A DNA stretch of 64,000 bases from an uncultured Bacteroidia bacterium (GTDB taxonomy: Bacteria > Bacteroidota > Bacteroidia > Bacteroidales > UBA932): NCBI GenBank assembly GCA_902789245.1, contig CADAND010000001.1, positions 124,001-188,000 on the forward strand. The letters run 5' to 3'. Within the stretch, counting starts at the first letter, position 1; each line of letters opens with the position of its first letter. Both the position numbers and the translations under genes were made by a program. Of this stretch, positions 1 through 9,941 are shown piece after piece. The notes under the pieces were generated by a model. It saw nothing but the letters and a program-made list of their open reading frames with translations, searched no databases and was not told the DNA's origin.

Positions 1-615
1 ATCCAGCGTGGAGACGCCTCCACGGGCTGGTCGATGGGCTGGAAGGTCTGCCTCTGGGCGCGCATGCTGGACGGTGACCATGCCTTCAAGCTTATCACGG
101 ACCAGCTCACCCTGGTCACGCCCGGCCGTCGCTTCAGCATGGCGGGCGGCACCTACCCGAACTTGTTCGACGCCCATCCGCCCTTCCAGATCGACGGCAA
201 CTTCGGCTGCACCGCCGGCATCGCCGAGCTCTTCCTGCAGAGCCATGACGAGGCCGTCCACCTGCTGCCGGCCCTGCCGGAAGCGCTGAAGGACGGCTTC
301 GTGGAGGGCCTCCGCGCCCGCGGCGGCTTCGTGCTGGAGCGGCTGGAATGGAAAGACGGCCACATCGTCGAGGCGCGCCTGCGCTCCACCGTCGGCGGCA
401 ATCTCCGCGTTCGCTCCTACGACGCGCTGACGTCCGATGACACCCTGAGCGCAGCCGAAGGCTCCAACCCCAATCCGCTCTTCGCCGTGCAGGAAATCTC
501 CCGTCCGATGATCAGTGAGCGCGCGCCGATGCGCGGTTTCATCGCACCGACAGCGCACCTCTACGACATCGCGACCGAGCCGGGGCAGGTGATTACCCTG
601 CGCGCCGCCTATTGA
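1..615 (+). CDS. Glycoside hydrolase family 95 (alpha-L-fucosidase type), C-terminal part
   Basis: The frame is open from the first base, so the N-terminus and most of the catalytic barrel lie outside the window. The visible 204 residues contain the family's late motifs: [12 protein letters not shown] near the start, [15 protein letters not shown] at about residues 54-68, then [11 protein letters not shown] and a C-terminal beta domain. GH95 enzymes release alpha-1,2-linked fucose or galactose from glycans, usually in the periplasm or at the surface. The stop overlaps the convergent regulator gene by 7 bp. Together with that regulator it suggests a polysaccharide-utilisation locus extending to the left. 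Fucose versus galactose specificity cannot be read from this fragment. Confidence 0.88.
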   Translation: MQRGDASTGWSMGWKVCLWARMLDGDHAFKLITDQLTLVTPGRRFSMAGGTYPNLFDAHPPFQIDGNFGCTAGIAELFLQSHDEAVHLLPALPEALKDGFVEGLRARGGFVLERLEWKDGHIVEARLRSTVGGNLRVRSYDALTSDDTLSAAEGSNPNPLFAVQEISRPMISERAPMRGFIAPTAHLYDIATEPGQVITLRAAY

Positions 616-3446
616 TCGGGCGTCCGCTGCTTGAAGTCGCTCGGCGTGATGCCGAACTCTTTTTTGAAGATCTTGCTGAAATAGTGGGGATCGTTGAATC
701 CCACGGCATAGGAGATATCGGTCATCGACCGCCCGCCCTCGCGGATGAGCGTCTGTGCACGCTCGAGCCGGAGGCGGCGCAGGAAGGTGGCCGGTGTCGT
801 TCCCAGCAGTGCGCGGCAGCGGCTGAACAGCACGGAGCGGCTGACGCCCAGCCCCTCGCACATCTGCGGCACGTCCAGGCCGCCATCGTCCAGGTGCGCT
901 TCCAGATACTCCGTGAAGGCTTCCACGAAGCGGCGGTCATCCCCGTGCAAGCCGCGTAGGATGGGGTTTTCTGCGCCATTGGCCGGTGCGGGCGCCTTGC
1001 TCCACCAGCGGCGCGTGGACAGGAAGACAATGAATGCGACAAGCAGGATGGTGAAGAGCGCGAACCAGCCGGACCGCAGGAGGTCGCGCCGGACGACGAT
1101 CACGTAGTGCCGCTCGTTGTCCACCTCCAGGCCGCCGCCGTTGGTCGAGCGGATGCGCAGGGTGTACGTGCCGGGGCGCAGGGGGTCGATGCTCAGCGAA
1201 GTCCGGTTCCCCAGGGGGATCCAGTCCTTGTCCACGCCGTCCAGTTTGTAAGAATAGAGGATCTGCTCCGGCGCGGTCAGGTCCACGGCCACCATCTGGA
1301 CGCGGATGCCGTCCGTGGGCAGGATGTGAACGGGCGTGGCTTCGTCCACCTCGCGGCGTACGCCGGCGACGTAGAAACTCTGTACGAGCAATTCCGGGAC
1401 GTAGTCATCGTTCAGAATCTCCGCGGGGTCGAAATAAAAGATGCCGGCCGAAGTGTTGAAACAGATGTTTCCGTTGCGCAGCCGGCAGGGACTGCCTTCA
1501 TTGAAGCGAAGGGCGTGGCCGAGCCGGTCGTAGGGGAAGCCGATGAGGCTGCCGGTCTGCGGATTCAGGCGGTTGAGGCCGGCCTGGGTGGCGATCCAGA
1601 TGTTGCCGGACTCATCCTCGATGGCGGAGAGGACATAGTTGGAAAGCAGGCCCTCGTTGGTCGTCCAGGCGTGGAAGTCGCTGTCGGCCTCGGGCGTTTT
1701 CAGTTTGAGCAGGCCGGCGCCGTAGGAGCAGACGTACAAATCGCCCTGCTGCGTGAAGAGGATGTGCTGGATGTCATAGTCGACGATCTCGGTGAAGCGC
1801 TCGAAACGCATGTTCTCCGGCTCGCCGAAGGGATGGTCGCAGACGAACAGGCCCATCTGGCCGCCGGCGTAGAGCCGGCCGTCCGGGCTGAGCGCGAGGC
1901 AGCGCATGCGGTTGCGCCGGTCGGTCGGGAAACTGAGCCGGTTGCGCTTGCTGATGAACATCCGCTCCGTCTTGTCCAGGTCCACGTAGGCGATGCCGTC
2001 GTCGAAAGTGCCGATCCACAGCCGGTGGGACGTGTCTTCCAGCAGGGAGAAGATGTCGTCGCTGTTCGGACCGTAGAACAGGTCGTCCTTGGGGTATCGC
2101 ACCAGGCGGTATAGCATCTGCTCGTCGAACTGCAGGGTCAATTCCAGCAGGCCTGCACCGCGGGTGCCCGCCCAGAGCTTGCCGTCGTGGGTGCGGGTGA
2201 GGGAGTAGGCGGGACGGTCGAGCTGCCAGGAGGCCCGTTCCCGCATGGACTCGTCCAGGACGTGCAGCCGGCTGTCCCGCGTGGCGGCCAGGATATGTCC
2301 GTCGGGAACCTGCAGCAGGGCGCGGACGCTGTTCTCCTGCGCCACCTGGCCGCTGCCGTCGATGGAGTGGAGGTTGAAATGGTCGCGGTGGAACACGATG
2401 CGTTCCAGCCCGCCCCAGTTGGAACCGAGCCAGAGGTTGCCCTGCCGGTCCACGAGGAAGGACGTGATGCCCGTCTCCGAGTTCCACCCCTGCCTGGTTT
2501 CCTCGCCGAGGAAGGGGTAGAGCCTGTGGCCGACCTTGTCGTACCAAGAGAGACTGCCCTGCTGGGGGAAAACCCAAAGATTGCCGTTATTGTCCATGCG
2601 GCTGGAATAGGTGCGGCTCTCTCCGCCCATGACTTCCGGGACGACGACGTACTGCGTGCCGTTGTCCAGGTCCAGGGCCACGATGCCGCGCCGGTCGGAA
2701 CCCAGGAGAAGTTCCTGGCGCTCCGGGACGCGGGTGATGAAGGTGATATTGCCGCTCAGGCGTGTCGGGAGCGTGCTCAGATGCCCTTCCTGGAAGCGCA
2801 TCAGCTCTCCGCCCGCCGAGCCGACATACAGGGCGTCGTCCGTCATCTCGGCGCAGAAGGCGGGCGCCTCCGTCGTCATCAGCCGGTTGCGGTAGATGCC
2901 CCGGTCGGTCAGGACCCAGGTGTCGAAGTCCGGGTTGGAGATGATGGTGTAGACCGTGGCGTCTTCCCGGACCCGGCAGAAACGGGAGAAAGAAGCGTCG
3001 AGCACCTCGTTGTCCGAGGTCAGGAAATACAGTTCGTCACCGTCCGGGCGGAAGATGGCCTGGATGCCCGTCCCCTTGCTTCCCACCGGATCCAGGACGC
3101 GCGTCTGCGGGTTGAGGCGGTACAGGCGGTTGTCGTACGACAGGACCAGGATCTCGTCGTTCGAGAGGGCCTCGACGTTGACGAAATGATTGCTGCGCGG
3201 ATTGTTCCGGTCCTCCGGGTTATCGGTCCGGTAGATCTGGAACGTCCGTCCGTCGAAAGAGTACAATCCGCCCCAGGTCGCGAGCCACAGCTGCCCGTGA
3301 CTGTCCTGCGCCATGTCCTCGACGGTGGTGCCGCTGAAGTTGTTTTCCCGCCCGTAACGGGTGAACGTATGGGGTGGCTGCGCAAAAACGGGTACGGCCA
3401 GCAAAAAGAGGCAGAAAACCCCGAACAGGCGTAAAAATCGAATCAT
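609..3446 (-). CDS. Propeller/Y_Y_Y sensor with one membrane span and AraC DNA-binding domain, no kinase
   Basis: Predicted 945-residue regulator. It has a signal or anchor sequence ([20 protein letters not shown]), two blocks of beta-propeller repeats of the two-component-regulator type ([29 protein letters not shown]), a Y_Y_Y domain at about residues 690-785, one membrane helix at about 794-812 and an AraC HTH domain at about 845-942 ending in GITPSDFKQ. Hybrid two-component systems normally carry a histidine kinase and receiver between helix and HTH; here only about 30 residues separate them. I infer a one-component transmembrane regulator sensing a periplasmic glycan. The start at 3446 is preferred over an upstream ATG at 3503 because it gives a clean signal sequence and lies below the promoter. 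Confidence 0.85.
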   Translation of the reverse strand: MIRFLRLFGVFCLFLLAVPVFAQPPHTFTRYGRENNFSGTTVEDMAQDSHGQLWLATWGGLYSFDGRTFQIYRTDNPEDRNNPRSNHFVNVEALSNDEILVLSYDNRLYRLNPQTRVLDPVGSKGTGIQAIFRPDGDELYFLTSDNEVLDASFSRFCRVREDATVYTIISNPDFDTWVLTDRGIYRNRLMTTEAPAFCAEMTDDALYVGSAGGELMRFQEGHLSTLPTRLSGNITFITRVPERQELLLGSDRRGIVALDLDNGTQYVVVPEVMGGESRTYSSRMDNNGNLWVFPQQGSLSWYDKVGHRLYPFLGEETRQGWNSETGITSFLVDRQGNLWLGSNWGGLERIVFHRDHFNLHSIDGSGQVAQENSVRALLQVPDGHILAATRDSRLHVLDESMRERASWQLDRPAYSLTRTHDGKLWAGTRGAGLLELTLQFDEQMLYRLVRYPKDDLFYGPNSDDIFSLLEDTSHRLWIGTFDDGIAYVDLDKTERMFISKRNRLSFPTDRRNRMRCLALSPDGRLYAGGQMGLFVCDHPFGEPENMRFERFTEIVDYDIQHILFTQQGDLYVCSYGAGLLKLKTPEADSDFHAWTTNEGLLSNYVLSAIEDESGNIWIATQAGLNRLNPQTGSLIGFPYDRLGHALRFNEGSPCRLRNGNICFNTSAGIFYFDPAEILNDDYVPELLVQSFYVAGVRREVDEATPVHILPTDGIRVQMVAVDLTAPEQILYSYKLDGVDKDWIPLGNRTSLSIDPLRPGTYTLRIRSTNGGGLEVDNERHYVIVVRRDLLRSGWFALFTILLVAFIVFLSTRRWWSKAPAPANGAENPILRGLHGDDRRFVEAFTEYLEAHLDDGGLDVPQMCEGLGVSRSVLFSRCRALLGTTPATFLRRLRLERAQTLIREGGRSMTDISYAVGFNDPHYFSKIFKKEFGITPSDFKQRTPDQ

Positions 3447-3461
3447 TTGGACGTAATTTCG

Positions 3462-3505
3462 TACAAAAATACACTTTTTGGGCTCGTTTTTACAAAAATA
3501 CACTT
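3462..3505 (-). repeat. Pair of perfect 15-bp direct repeats upstream of the AraC-type regulator
   Basis: TACAAAAATACACTT occurs at 3462-3476 and again at 3491-3505, start to start 29 bp, nearly three helical turns. On the minus strand each copy reads AAGTGTATTTTTGTA and contains a TATTTTTG -7 box. AraC proteins commonly bind direct repeats, so this could be an autoregulatory operator or a duplicated promoter; that reading is inference. Confidence 0.6.
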
Positions 3506-3524
3506 ATTCGGGACAATATGCAAC
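3493..3524 (-). promoter_or_regulatory. Promoter of the AraC-type regulator gene
   Basis: On the minus strand GTTG (3524-3521) is followed after 20 nt by TATTTTTG (3500-3493), matching the Bacteroidota spacing of -33 and -7 boxes. Transcription would begin near 3488, about 40 nt before the start codon. A second -7-like box lies in the proximal repeat copy at 3471-3464. Confidence 0.5.
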
Positions 3525-3545
3525 ATTATTTTCCCCGTACCTTGC

Positions 3546-3553
3546 TACCTTTG
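3546..3553 (+). promoter_or_regulatory. -7 box TACCTTTG upstream of a putative small RNA
   Basis: Exact match to TAnnTTTG on the plus strand. No clear -33 TTTG lies 19-21 nt upstream. It points at a 100-bp stretch that contains no start codon and ends in a terminator. Confidence 0.4.
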
Positions 3554-3556
3554 AAA

Positions 3557-3655
3557 TACAAGAAAAGAGGCAATCCTATCCTTAAACAATATCCTGGATA
3601 CTAACGGTTAATAATTGGTTTTTCGGGACGCGCACCAGGAGCGCGTCCTTTTTTT
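3557..3655 (+). ncRNA. Putative small RNA of about 100 nt
   Basis: A plus-strand -7 box at 3546-3553 and a strong plus-strand terminator at 3626-3655 bound a stretch without an ATG. The genes on both sides (regulator and TonB-like) are on the minus strand, so neither explains the terminator's direction. I do not recognise a known RNA family. Confidence 0.38.
3626..3655 (+). terminator. Rho-independent terminator
   Basis: GGACGCGC (3626-3633), a 7-nt loop, GCGCGTCC (3641-3648), then seven T on the plus strand. Read on the minus strand the hairpin has no T run, so it does not suit the tonB gene that ends at 3657. Confidence 0.75.
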
Positions 3656-3656
3656 G

Positions 3657-4385
3657 TCAGTACTGGGCGACGAATTCGTAGACGATGTTGCCCTGCTGCC
3701 TGGCGGGGGCGTCCGCCTTGGCGGAGAACCTGGACAGACGGGCGGCGCGGACGGCAAAAGAGCGCAGACAGCCATCCTTCGAAGACACGCCGTCATCCAC
3801 CTTCGCGGCGATCACCTTGCCCGCCGGATCGACGGTGATGAGAACGGTCACCTGCCCGGCGCCGAGGCAGCGGTAGGCCGGAATGGGCAGATGGCTGGCC
3901 TTGCGGCCTTCCAGAAAATAGGACACGACGGACGGCCCGCTGTACACGCCCTCCTCCTGCTTTTTTTCTTCCTTTTTCTCGGGGATGGCAGGCCCTGGAT
4001 CGGCCACATCCTCCTCCGGTATGGTATATCCCTTGGAAAGCTCTTCCTGAAGCCGCTGTGCGTCCTTGTAGAGCTGTTCGGCATCCGTGCCCCTGTCGTC
4101 CTTCAAAGCCCCGCGATCGACCGCAATTCCGCGTACGGGCGTCGACTGCAACTCCTGCTCCAGCATCTGCGCGATGCTCTCCTTGAAGGCGGCCTCCCGT
4201 TCCAGTTTCTCGATCTCCTCCTGCAGCCGCTCCTTCTCCTCCAGGCCGGAGAAGTCCAGCACGAAGGTATTCTCCTTGCGGATACTCCAGTCCAGGCCGG
4301 CAAGCAATAACACAATCACCACCGCGAGGTGAACGATCACGGTGGTGTAGATGCCTGCCTTTTCTTCCTGGGAGAGCCGGCGCAT
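3657..4385 (-). CDS. TonB-family energy transducer
   Basis: 242 residues: a short cytoplasmic N-terminus, one membrane helix at about 14-30 (VIVHLAVVIVLLLAG), a charged coiled coil at about 45-85, a proline/lysine-rich linker and a C-terminal TonB-like domain (TVLITVDPAGKVIAAKVDDG). TonB proteins couple the ExbB/ExbD proton channel to outer-membrane transporters. It is the last gene of the asnS-udk-tonB group, 4 bp after udk. The C-terminal domain is compact and ends in EFVAQY. Several TonB paralogues per genome are usual in this phylum, so I give no numbered symbol. Confidence 0.8.
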   Translation of the reverse strand: MRRLSQEEKAGIYTTVIVHLAVVIVLLLAGLDWSIRKENTFVLDFSGLEEKERLQEEIEKLEREAAFKESIAQMLEQELQSTPVRGIAVDRGALKDDRGTDAEQLYKDAQRLQEELSKGYTIPEEDVADPGPAIPEKKEEKKQEEGVYSGPSVVSYFLEGRKASHLPIPAYRCLGAGQVTVLITVDPAGKVIAAKVDDGVSSKDGCLRSFAVRAARLSRFSAKADAPARQQGNIVYEFVAQY

Positions 4386-4389
4386 ATGG

Positions 4390-5010
4390 CTAAACGTGTT
4401 CTGTCAGGGATTTCTCGACGGTAGCGGTGATCATGTCGATCGCCACCTTGTTGTGTCCGCCCTGCGGGATGATGATGTCGGCGTAGCGCTTGCTGGGCTC
4501 GATGAACTGCAGATACATCGGCTTGACCGTACGGGAATAGCGCTCGATGACCCAGTGCACGTCCTTGCCGCGCTCGCTGATGTCCCGCGCCATCACGCGC
4601 ATCAGCCGGTCGTCATCGTCGGCGTCCACGAAGAGCTTGATGTCCATCTGCTCCCGCAGCTCCTTGCACGTGAAGATGAGGATGCCCTCGATGATGATCA
4701 CCTCGGCCGGCTCTACGACCTTGACCTCGGTTTTGGAGCGGGCGCAGGAGATGAAGGAATAGACGGGCTGCCGGATGGTCTTGCCGTGCTTGAGGTCCTC
4801 CAGCTGGCTGCACAGCAGCTCCCACTCGATTGCATCCGGGTGGTCGAAGTTGTGCACGCGCTTCTCCTCGTCGGAGAGGTCGCTGGAATCCTTGTAGTAG
4901 GAATCCTGAGGGATGACAACCACGCTTTTGCCGTGGAGTTTCTCCGTGATGGCCTTGACGACCGTGGTCTTGCCGGAGCCGGAGCCGCCGGCGATGCCGA
5001 TGACTAGCAT
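4390..5010 (-). CDS. udk: Uridine kinase
   Basis: 206 residues, the usual length. The Walker A motif GGSGSGKT occupies residues 8-15, followed by DSYYKD, NFDHPDAIEW and the PVYSF segment typical of uridine/cytidine kinases, and IIEGILIF before the lid region. The enzyme phosphorylates uridine and cytidine with ATP or GTP in pyrimidine salvage. It lies 12 bp after asnS and 4 bp before the TonB-like gene, so the three are probably co-transcribed, although they share no pathway. Confidence 0.93.
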   Translation of the reverse strand: MLVIGIAGGSGSGKTTVVKAITEKLHGKSVVVIPQDSYYKDSSDLSDEEKRVHNFDHPDAIEWELLCSQLEDLKHGKTIRQPVYSFISCARSKTEVKVVEPAEVIIIEGILIFTCKELREQMDIKLFVDADDDDRLMRVMARDISERGKDVHWVIERYSRTVKPMYLQFIEPSKRYADIIIPQGGHNKVAIDMITATVEKSLTEHV

Positions 5011-5022
5011 AATGCTGAATGG

Positions 5023-6426
<1,404 letters not shown>

Positions 6427-6432
6427 TTCTTC

Positions 6433-6471
6433 TTTTTATTTAAAAAGCAGCCCTCGTTGAAGGGGGCTGCT
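6433..6471 (-). terminator. Terminator of the exbB-exbD operon
   Basis: On the minus strand AGCAGCCCCC, a short loop, then GAGGGCTGCT and TTTTTAAATAAAA. It lies between the second exbD stop (6493) and asnS (start 6426). Confidence 0.75.
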
Positions 6472-6492
6472 CGTATTCAATACTGCTTAAGC

Positions 6493-6960
6493 CTATTTCG
6501 CAGGCTTTCTGGCAGAGTACATGATCTTCAGCGCGGAGCAGCGTCGCAGCTCCTGCTTCACATCGGTCACGATACCCATTCTGACATCCTGGTCAGCCTT
6601 GATAGACACGGTCATGAGCTGACGGTCAGCCTCGCTCTTGGAGTCGCGCTCCGCGGCGATGAAGTCGCGGATGTCGTCCGTGGTGCGGAAGGAATCGTTC
6701 AACTGGATACGGGCATCAGTACCGTAGGCCTGCTGATACTGCAGGGTCGGGGAACCGATGTTGATGTATGCGTTGAGGTCCTTGCGCTCCAGCTTGACGA
6801 CTTCGGAAGCTTCCGGCGTAGTGATTTTGACCTTCTGCTCGGTGTCACGCATCTGCGTGGTCACCATGAAGAAGAACAGGAGCATGAACACGATATCGGA
6901 GAGAGAGCTCGAGGTGATACCCGGCATCTCCTTCTTGTCGCCTTTCTTGAATCTTGACAT
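6493..6960 (-). CDS. exbD: ExbD/TolR-family biopolymer transport protein
   Basis: 155 residues with an N-terminal membrane helix (SLSDIVFMLLFFFMVTT, about 20-36) carrying the conserved membrane aspartate (SDIVF), followed by a periplasmic domain. ExbD-type proteins form the proton channel with ExbB and energise TonB. This is the second of two exbD copies in the operon, as is common in Bacteroidota. The motif MPGITSSSLSDIVFML is characteristic. It ends just before the operon terminator. Confidence 0.9.
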   Translation of the reverse strand: MSRFKKGDKKEMPGITSSSLSDIVFMLLFFFMVTTQMRDTEQKVKITTPEASEVVKLERKDLNAYINIGSPTLQYQQAYGTDARIQLNDSFRTTDDIRDFIAAERDSKSEADRQLMTVSIKADQDVRMGIVTDVKQELRRCSALKIMYSARKPAK

Positions 6961-6975
6961 AATCTTTCCTCCTAT

Positions 6976-7560
6976 TTATCTTCTTTTACCGACATCCTTA
7001 GGCTCTGCCTCGGAAATGTTCTGCGGGACACAGTCGCGGACGATCTTCTGCTGGTCTTCTTCGAGCAGGCTGTACTTCTTGCCGAACTCCTTCATGGAGA
7101 AATCGTCACGAAGTTCGTTGACGGCTTTCACAAGCTCGTTCTGCACGGCGATGTAGGCCTGGTAGCTGGTACCACGGTCGTTCTGCAGGGAGATAACGCC
7201 CTTGGACACGGGATAGGTGCCCTTGCTGTATCCTTCGATCTCCTTCACCTCCTTCTCAGGAAGGTTCGGATCGTTGGCAGGGTTGCTGAGGAACTCTTTG
7301 ATCTTATCTTTGAGCTGGGAGACATCAATGGCTTCGGTACCGGCAAGAATCCTATCGGCAGAGTTGATCTTCACCACGATGATGTTGCGGCGATTGACCT
7401 TCTGGTCCTCGATTTTCTGATTGGGATCAGGCATCGGAGGGAGACGACGGGAAAGTCCGAAGTGGGAACCCATCGTCGTGGTCATCAGGAAGTAGCACAA
7501 CAACAGGAACGCGATATCGGCCGTAGAACTCGAATTGATTGCTGGTGTTTTCTTTGCCAT
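6976..7560 (-). CDS. exbD: ExbD/TolR-family biopolymer transport protein, longer paralogue
   Basis: 194 residues. The N-terminal KTPAINSSSTADIAFLLLCYFLM contains the membrane helix with the essential Asp (ADIAF, about residue 15). The periplasmic part is longer than usual, with an added charged segment (NPANDPNLPEKEVKEIEGY). It lies 2 bp after the preceding small membrane gene and 15 bp before the second exbD. Two non-identical ExbD subunits suggest a hetero-oligomeric channel; that is inference. Confidence 0.9.
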   Translation of the reverse strand: MAKKTPAINSSSTADIAFLLLCYFLMTTTMGSHFGLSRRLPPMPDPNQKIEDQKVNRRNIIVVKINSADRILAGTEAIDVSQLKDKIKEFLSNPANDPNLPEKEVKEIEGYSKGTYPVSKGVISLQNDRGTSYQAYIAVQNELVKAVNELRDDFSMKEFGKKYSLLEEDQQKIVRDCVPQNISEAEPKDVGKRR

Positions 7561-7562
7561 GA

Positions 7563-8003
7563 TTATTTCTTGTTAGAGATGGCCAGGCGGATTTCGCCGA
7601 TGATGATGGCGGCGATGGCGCCGACAGCGGCGATAAGCGTGAGGTTCAGGATGGTATCAGTGAGTTTGAGCTCACCGGACGTCGCAGTGACGGCGGCACC
7701 CGGGACGGGATCACCCTTCGCCAGGAGATACGCGATCAGGCAGACCACAACGATACCGACCAAAGCGATGCCCATCTTGACGAGGGACTTCGGGTCGTTC
7801 TTGACGCTGACGAACAGGCCGATCACGATCCAGCAGAAGAGGGCGATGCCGATCATGATCGCGGCCCAGGTCAGCAGGACGTTCGTGGCAGGAAGCGCCT
7901 CCTTACCGACGGCGAAGCCTGCGCTGAAGCCCCAAACCAGGATCGCGACGCTGATGAGGATCAGCACCACCATTCCCAATTTGAATATCTTGTTAAGTTT
8001 CAT
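7563..8003 (-). CDS. Conserved membrane protein of the exb operon
   Basis: 146 residues with four hydrophobic segments (VVLILISVAILVWGF, AAIMIGIALFCWIVIGLF, ALVGIVVVCLIAYLLA, LTLIAAVGAIAAIIIGEI). It has no enzymatic motif. A small integral membrane protein between exbB and exbD is a recurring arrangement in Bacteroidales. Its place between the channel subunits suggests an accessory part of the ExbBD complex, but I know of no assigned function. Confidence 0.75.
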   Translation of the reverse strand: MKLNKIFKLGMVVLILISVAILVWGFSAGFAVGKEALPATNVLLTWAAIMIGIALFCWIVIGLFVSVKNDPKSLVKMGIALVGIVVVCLIAYLLAKGDPVPGAAVTATSGELKLTDTILNLTLIAAVGAIAAIIIGEIRLAISNKK

Positions 8004-8031
8004 TATTCAGTTGTTTAAACCGGTATTGGAC

Positions 8032-8778
8032 TTATTTCTTCTGGCCGTATTTGGTCAGCACGTCGATCAGGCTGATGGAAGAATCTTCCATGTCGATGGT
8101 GATGGACTCGATCTTCGCAAGGATGTAGTTGTAGAAGACCTGGAGGATCATGGCGACGATAAGACCGCCGACCGTCGTGATAAGGGCGACCTTCATACCA
8201 CCGGCAACAACGTTCGGGGAGATATCACCCGCAGCCTGGATGGCGTCGAAGGCGTTGATCATACCGATAACCGTACCGAGGAATCCGAGGGACGGGGCGA
8301 TGGCGATGAACAGGGAGATCCAGCTCAGGCCGCTCTCCAGCTGGCTCTGCTGCACGCTGCCGTAGGAGACGATGGTCTTCTCAACCACATCGAGACCCTG
8401 GTCGTAACGGAGGAGACCCTGGTAGAAGATGCTGGCGACAGGACCGCGGGTGTCGCGGCACACGTCCTTGGCTTTCTCGATGCCGCCTTCCTTAAGAGCT
8501 TCCTCGACGCTCTCGACGAGCTTCTTGGTGTTGATCTTGGAGAAGGAGAGATAGAGGATACGCTCGATGGCGAGGGCGAGACCGATGATCAAGCAGATGA
8601 TGATCAGGGACATGAAAGCCGGACCACCTTCGATGAACTTCTGCTTGAGAGCCTGGTTGAGGGGCTGCTCGCTGCCGCTGAGAAGGTCAGCCGCGCTCAT
8701 CTCGTCCTGGGCGAATGCGATGTTTGCAGAGAAGGCCATAGCGCCTGCAACTGCCAAAAACCTGAAAAACTTTTTCAT
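8032..8778 (-). CDS. exbB: MotA/TolQ/ExbB proton-channel protein
   Basis: 248 residues. A signal-like segment (MKKFFRFLAVAGAMAFSANI) precedes the first conserved helix (FMSLIIICLIIGLALAIERI), then a cytoplasmic region and two further helices with the ExbB signature SLGFLGTVIGMINAFDAI and VGGLIVAMILQVFYNYI. It forms the pentameric proton channel around ExbD. It is the first gene of exbB - small membrane gene - exbD - exbD. Bacteroidota ExbB proteins often carry such an extra N-terminal segment. Confidence 0.92.
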   Translation of the reverse strand: MKKFFRFLAVAGAMAFSANIAFAQDEMSAADLLSGSEQPLNQALKQKFIEGGPAFMSLIIICLIIGLALAIERILYLSFSKINTKKLVESVEEALKEGGIEKAKDVCRDTRGPVASIFYQGLLRYDQGLDVVEKTIVSYGSVQQSQLESGLSWISLFIAIAPSLGFLGTVIGMINAFDAIQAAGDISPNVVAGGMKVALITTVGGLIVAMILQVFYNYILAKIESITIDMEDSSISLIDVLTKYGQKK

Positions 8779-8873
8779 AATGAATTTGATAATGTATTAG
8801 TTGTGATATATTCTATGCGCAATTATCATCTAAAAGCGGTGCAATTTAGCAAAAAAAATCCATTTTTCAACAA

Positions 8874-9941
8874 TTATTTTGAGATTTCGCCTTTTAGATT
8901 CTTCTCCAGCAGGACCTTGACCTGCCCGTTGTCGGTATATTCGCCCATCAGGTAAAACAGTTTGCCCAGAGCGCTTTCCGTGGTGATGTCGTGCCCGCAG
9001 ATGACGCCGGCATCCTTGAGGGAATGCCCGGTGGCATAGAGGTCCATGTCCACGTCGCCGCTCTGGCACTGGGTCACGTTGAGCAGGATTTTTCCGCGTG
9101 AGACGGCATCACGCACGAGGGCGAGGAACCAGGGGCGGCAGGGGGCGTTGCCCGAGCCGTAGGTCTCCAGGATGACAGCCCGGGAGCCGTCGCCGAGCAG
9201 GATGTCGCGCACGGCCTGTTCGGTGATGCCGGGATGCAGCTTGAGCACCGAGACGCGCGTGTCCAGGTCGGTGTGGATGGTCAGGCCTTTGCGCCGGTCG
9301 TGGTTGTAGTGGATGAAGCTGTTGTTGTAGTTGATGCTGATGCCGGCCGTGGCGAGAAGGGGGTAGTTGGGCGACTTGAACGCGTCGAAACCCGTGGCGT
9401 TGACCTTGACGCTGCGGTTGCCGCGCAGCAGCTGCGAGTTGAAGCAGATGCACACCTCCGGGACCATCGGATGGCCCTCCGAGTCCTTGGCGGTGGCGAT
9501 TTCCACGGCCGAAATGAGATTCTCCTTGCCGTCGGTGCGCGGCTCGCCGATCGGCAGCTGGCTGCCGGTGAAGATGACGGGCTTGCCCAGGTTTTCCAGC
9601 ATGAAGCTCAGGGCCGAGGCGCTGTAGGCCATGGTGTCCGTGCCGTGCAGGATCACGAAGCCGTCGTAGGCGTCGTAGCGCTCCTGGATCAGCCGGGCGA
9701 GCGACTGCCAGAGGGAGGGCTCGACGTCGGAGGAGTCGATCAGCGGGTTGAAGGTGTAGGCGTCGATCTTCATCGCGAACTTGCGCAGCTCGGGCACTTC
9801 CTCCAGGATGCCGCTGAAGTCGAAGGGCTTGAGGGTCCCGTCGGCGGGATCCGCCTTCATGCCGATGGTGCCGCCCGTGTAGATCAGCAGGACGGAGGCC
9901 GGGGTGGTCCTTTCCTGGAAAAGGTTGATTTTCAGCTTCAT
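8874..9941 (-). CDS. ansA: L-asparaginase (type I-like)
   Basis: 355 residues. Both asparaginase signatures are present: VLLIYTGGTIGM with the nucleophilic Thr near residue 24, and GFVILHGTDTMAYSASAL with the second catalytic Thr-Asp pair. There is no signal peptide, so it is probably cytoplasmic, hydrolysing asparagine to aspartate and ammonia. Its ATG overlaps the tatD stop by 4 bp, placing it last in dprA-tatD-ansA. The next feature downstream is the exbB leader; I see no clear terminator. Confidence 0.92.
   Translation of the reverse strand: MKLKINLFQERTTPASVLLIYTGGTIGMKADPADGTLKPFDFSGILEEVPELRKFAMKIDAYTFNPLIDSSDVEPSLWQSLARLIQERYDAYDGFVILHGTDTMAYSASALSFMLENLGKPVIFTGSQLPIGEPRTDGKENLISAVEIATAKDSEGHPMVPEVCICFNSQLLRGNRSVKVNATGFDAFKSPNYPLLATAGISINYNNSFIHYNHDRRKGLTIHTDLDTRVSVLKLHPGITEQAVRDILLGDGSRAVILETYGSGNAPCRPWFLALVRDAVSRGKILLNVTQCQSGDVDMDLYATGHSLKDAGVICGHDITTESALGKLFYLMGEYTDNGQVKVLLEKNLKGEISK

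Noticed and set aside
3374-3604. 76-codon plus-strand ORF at the regulator promoter
   Set aside because: It overlaps the promoter and direct repeats, and its translation shows no protein-like features.
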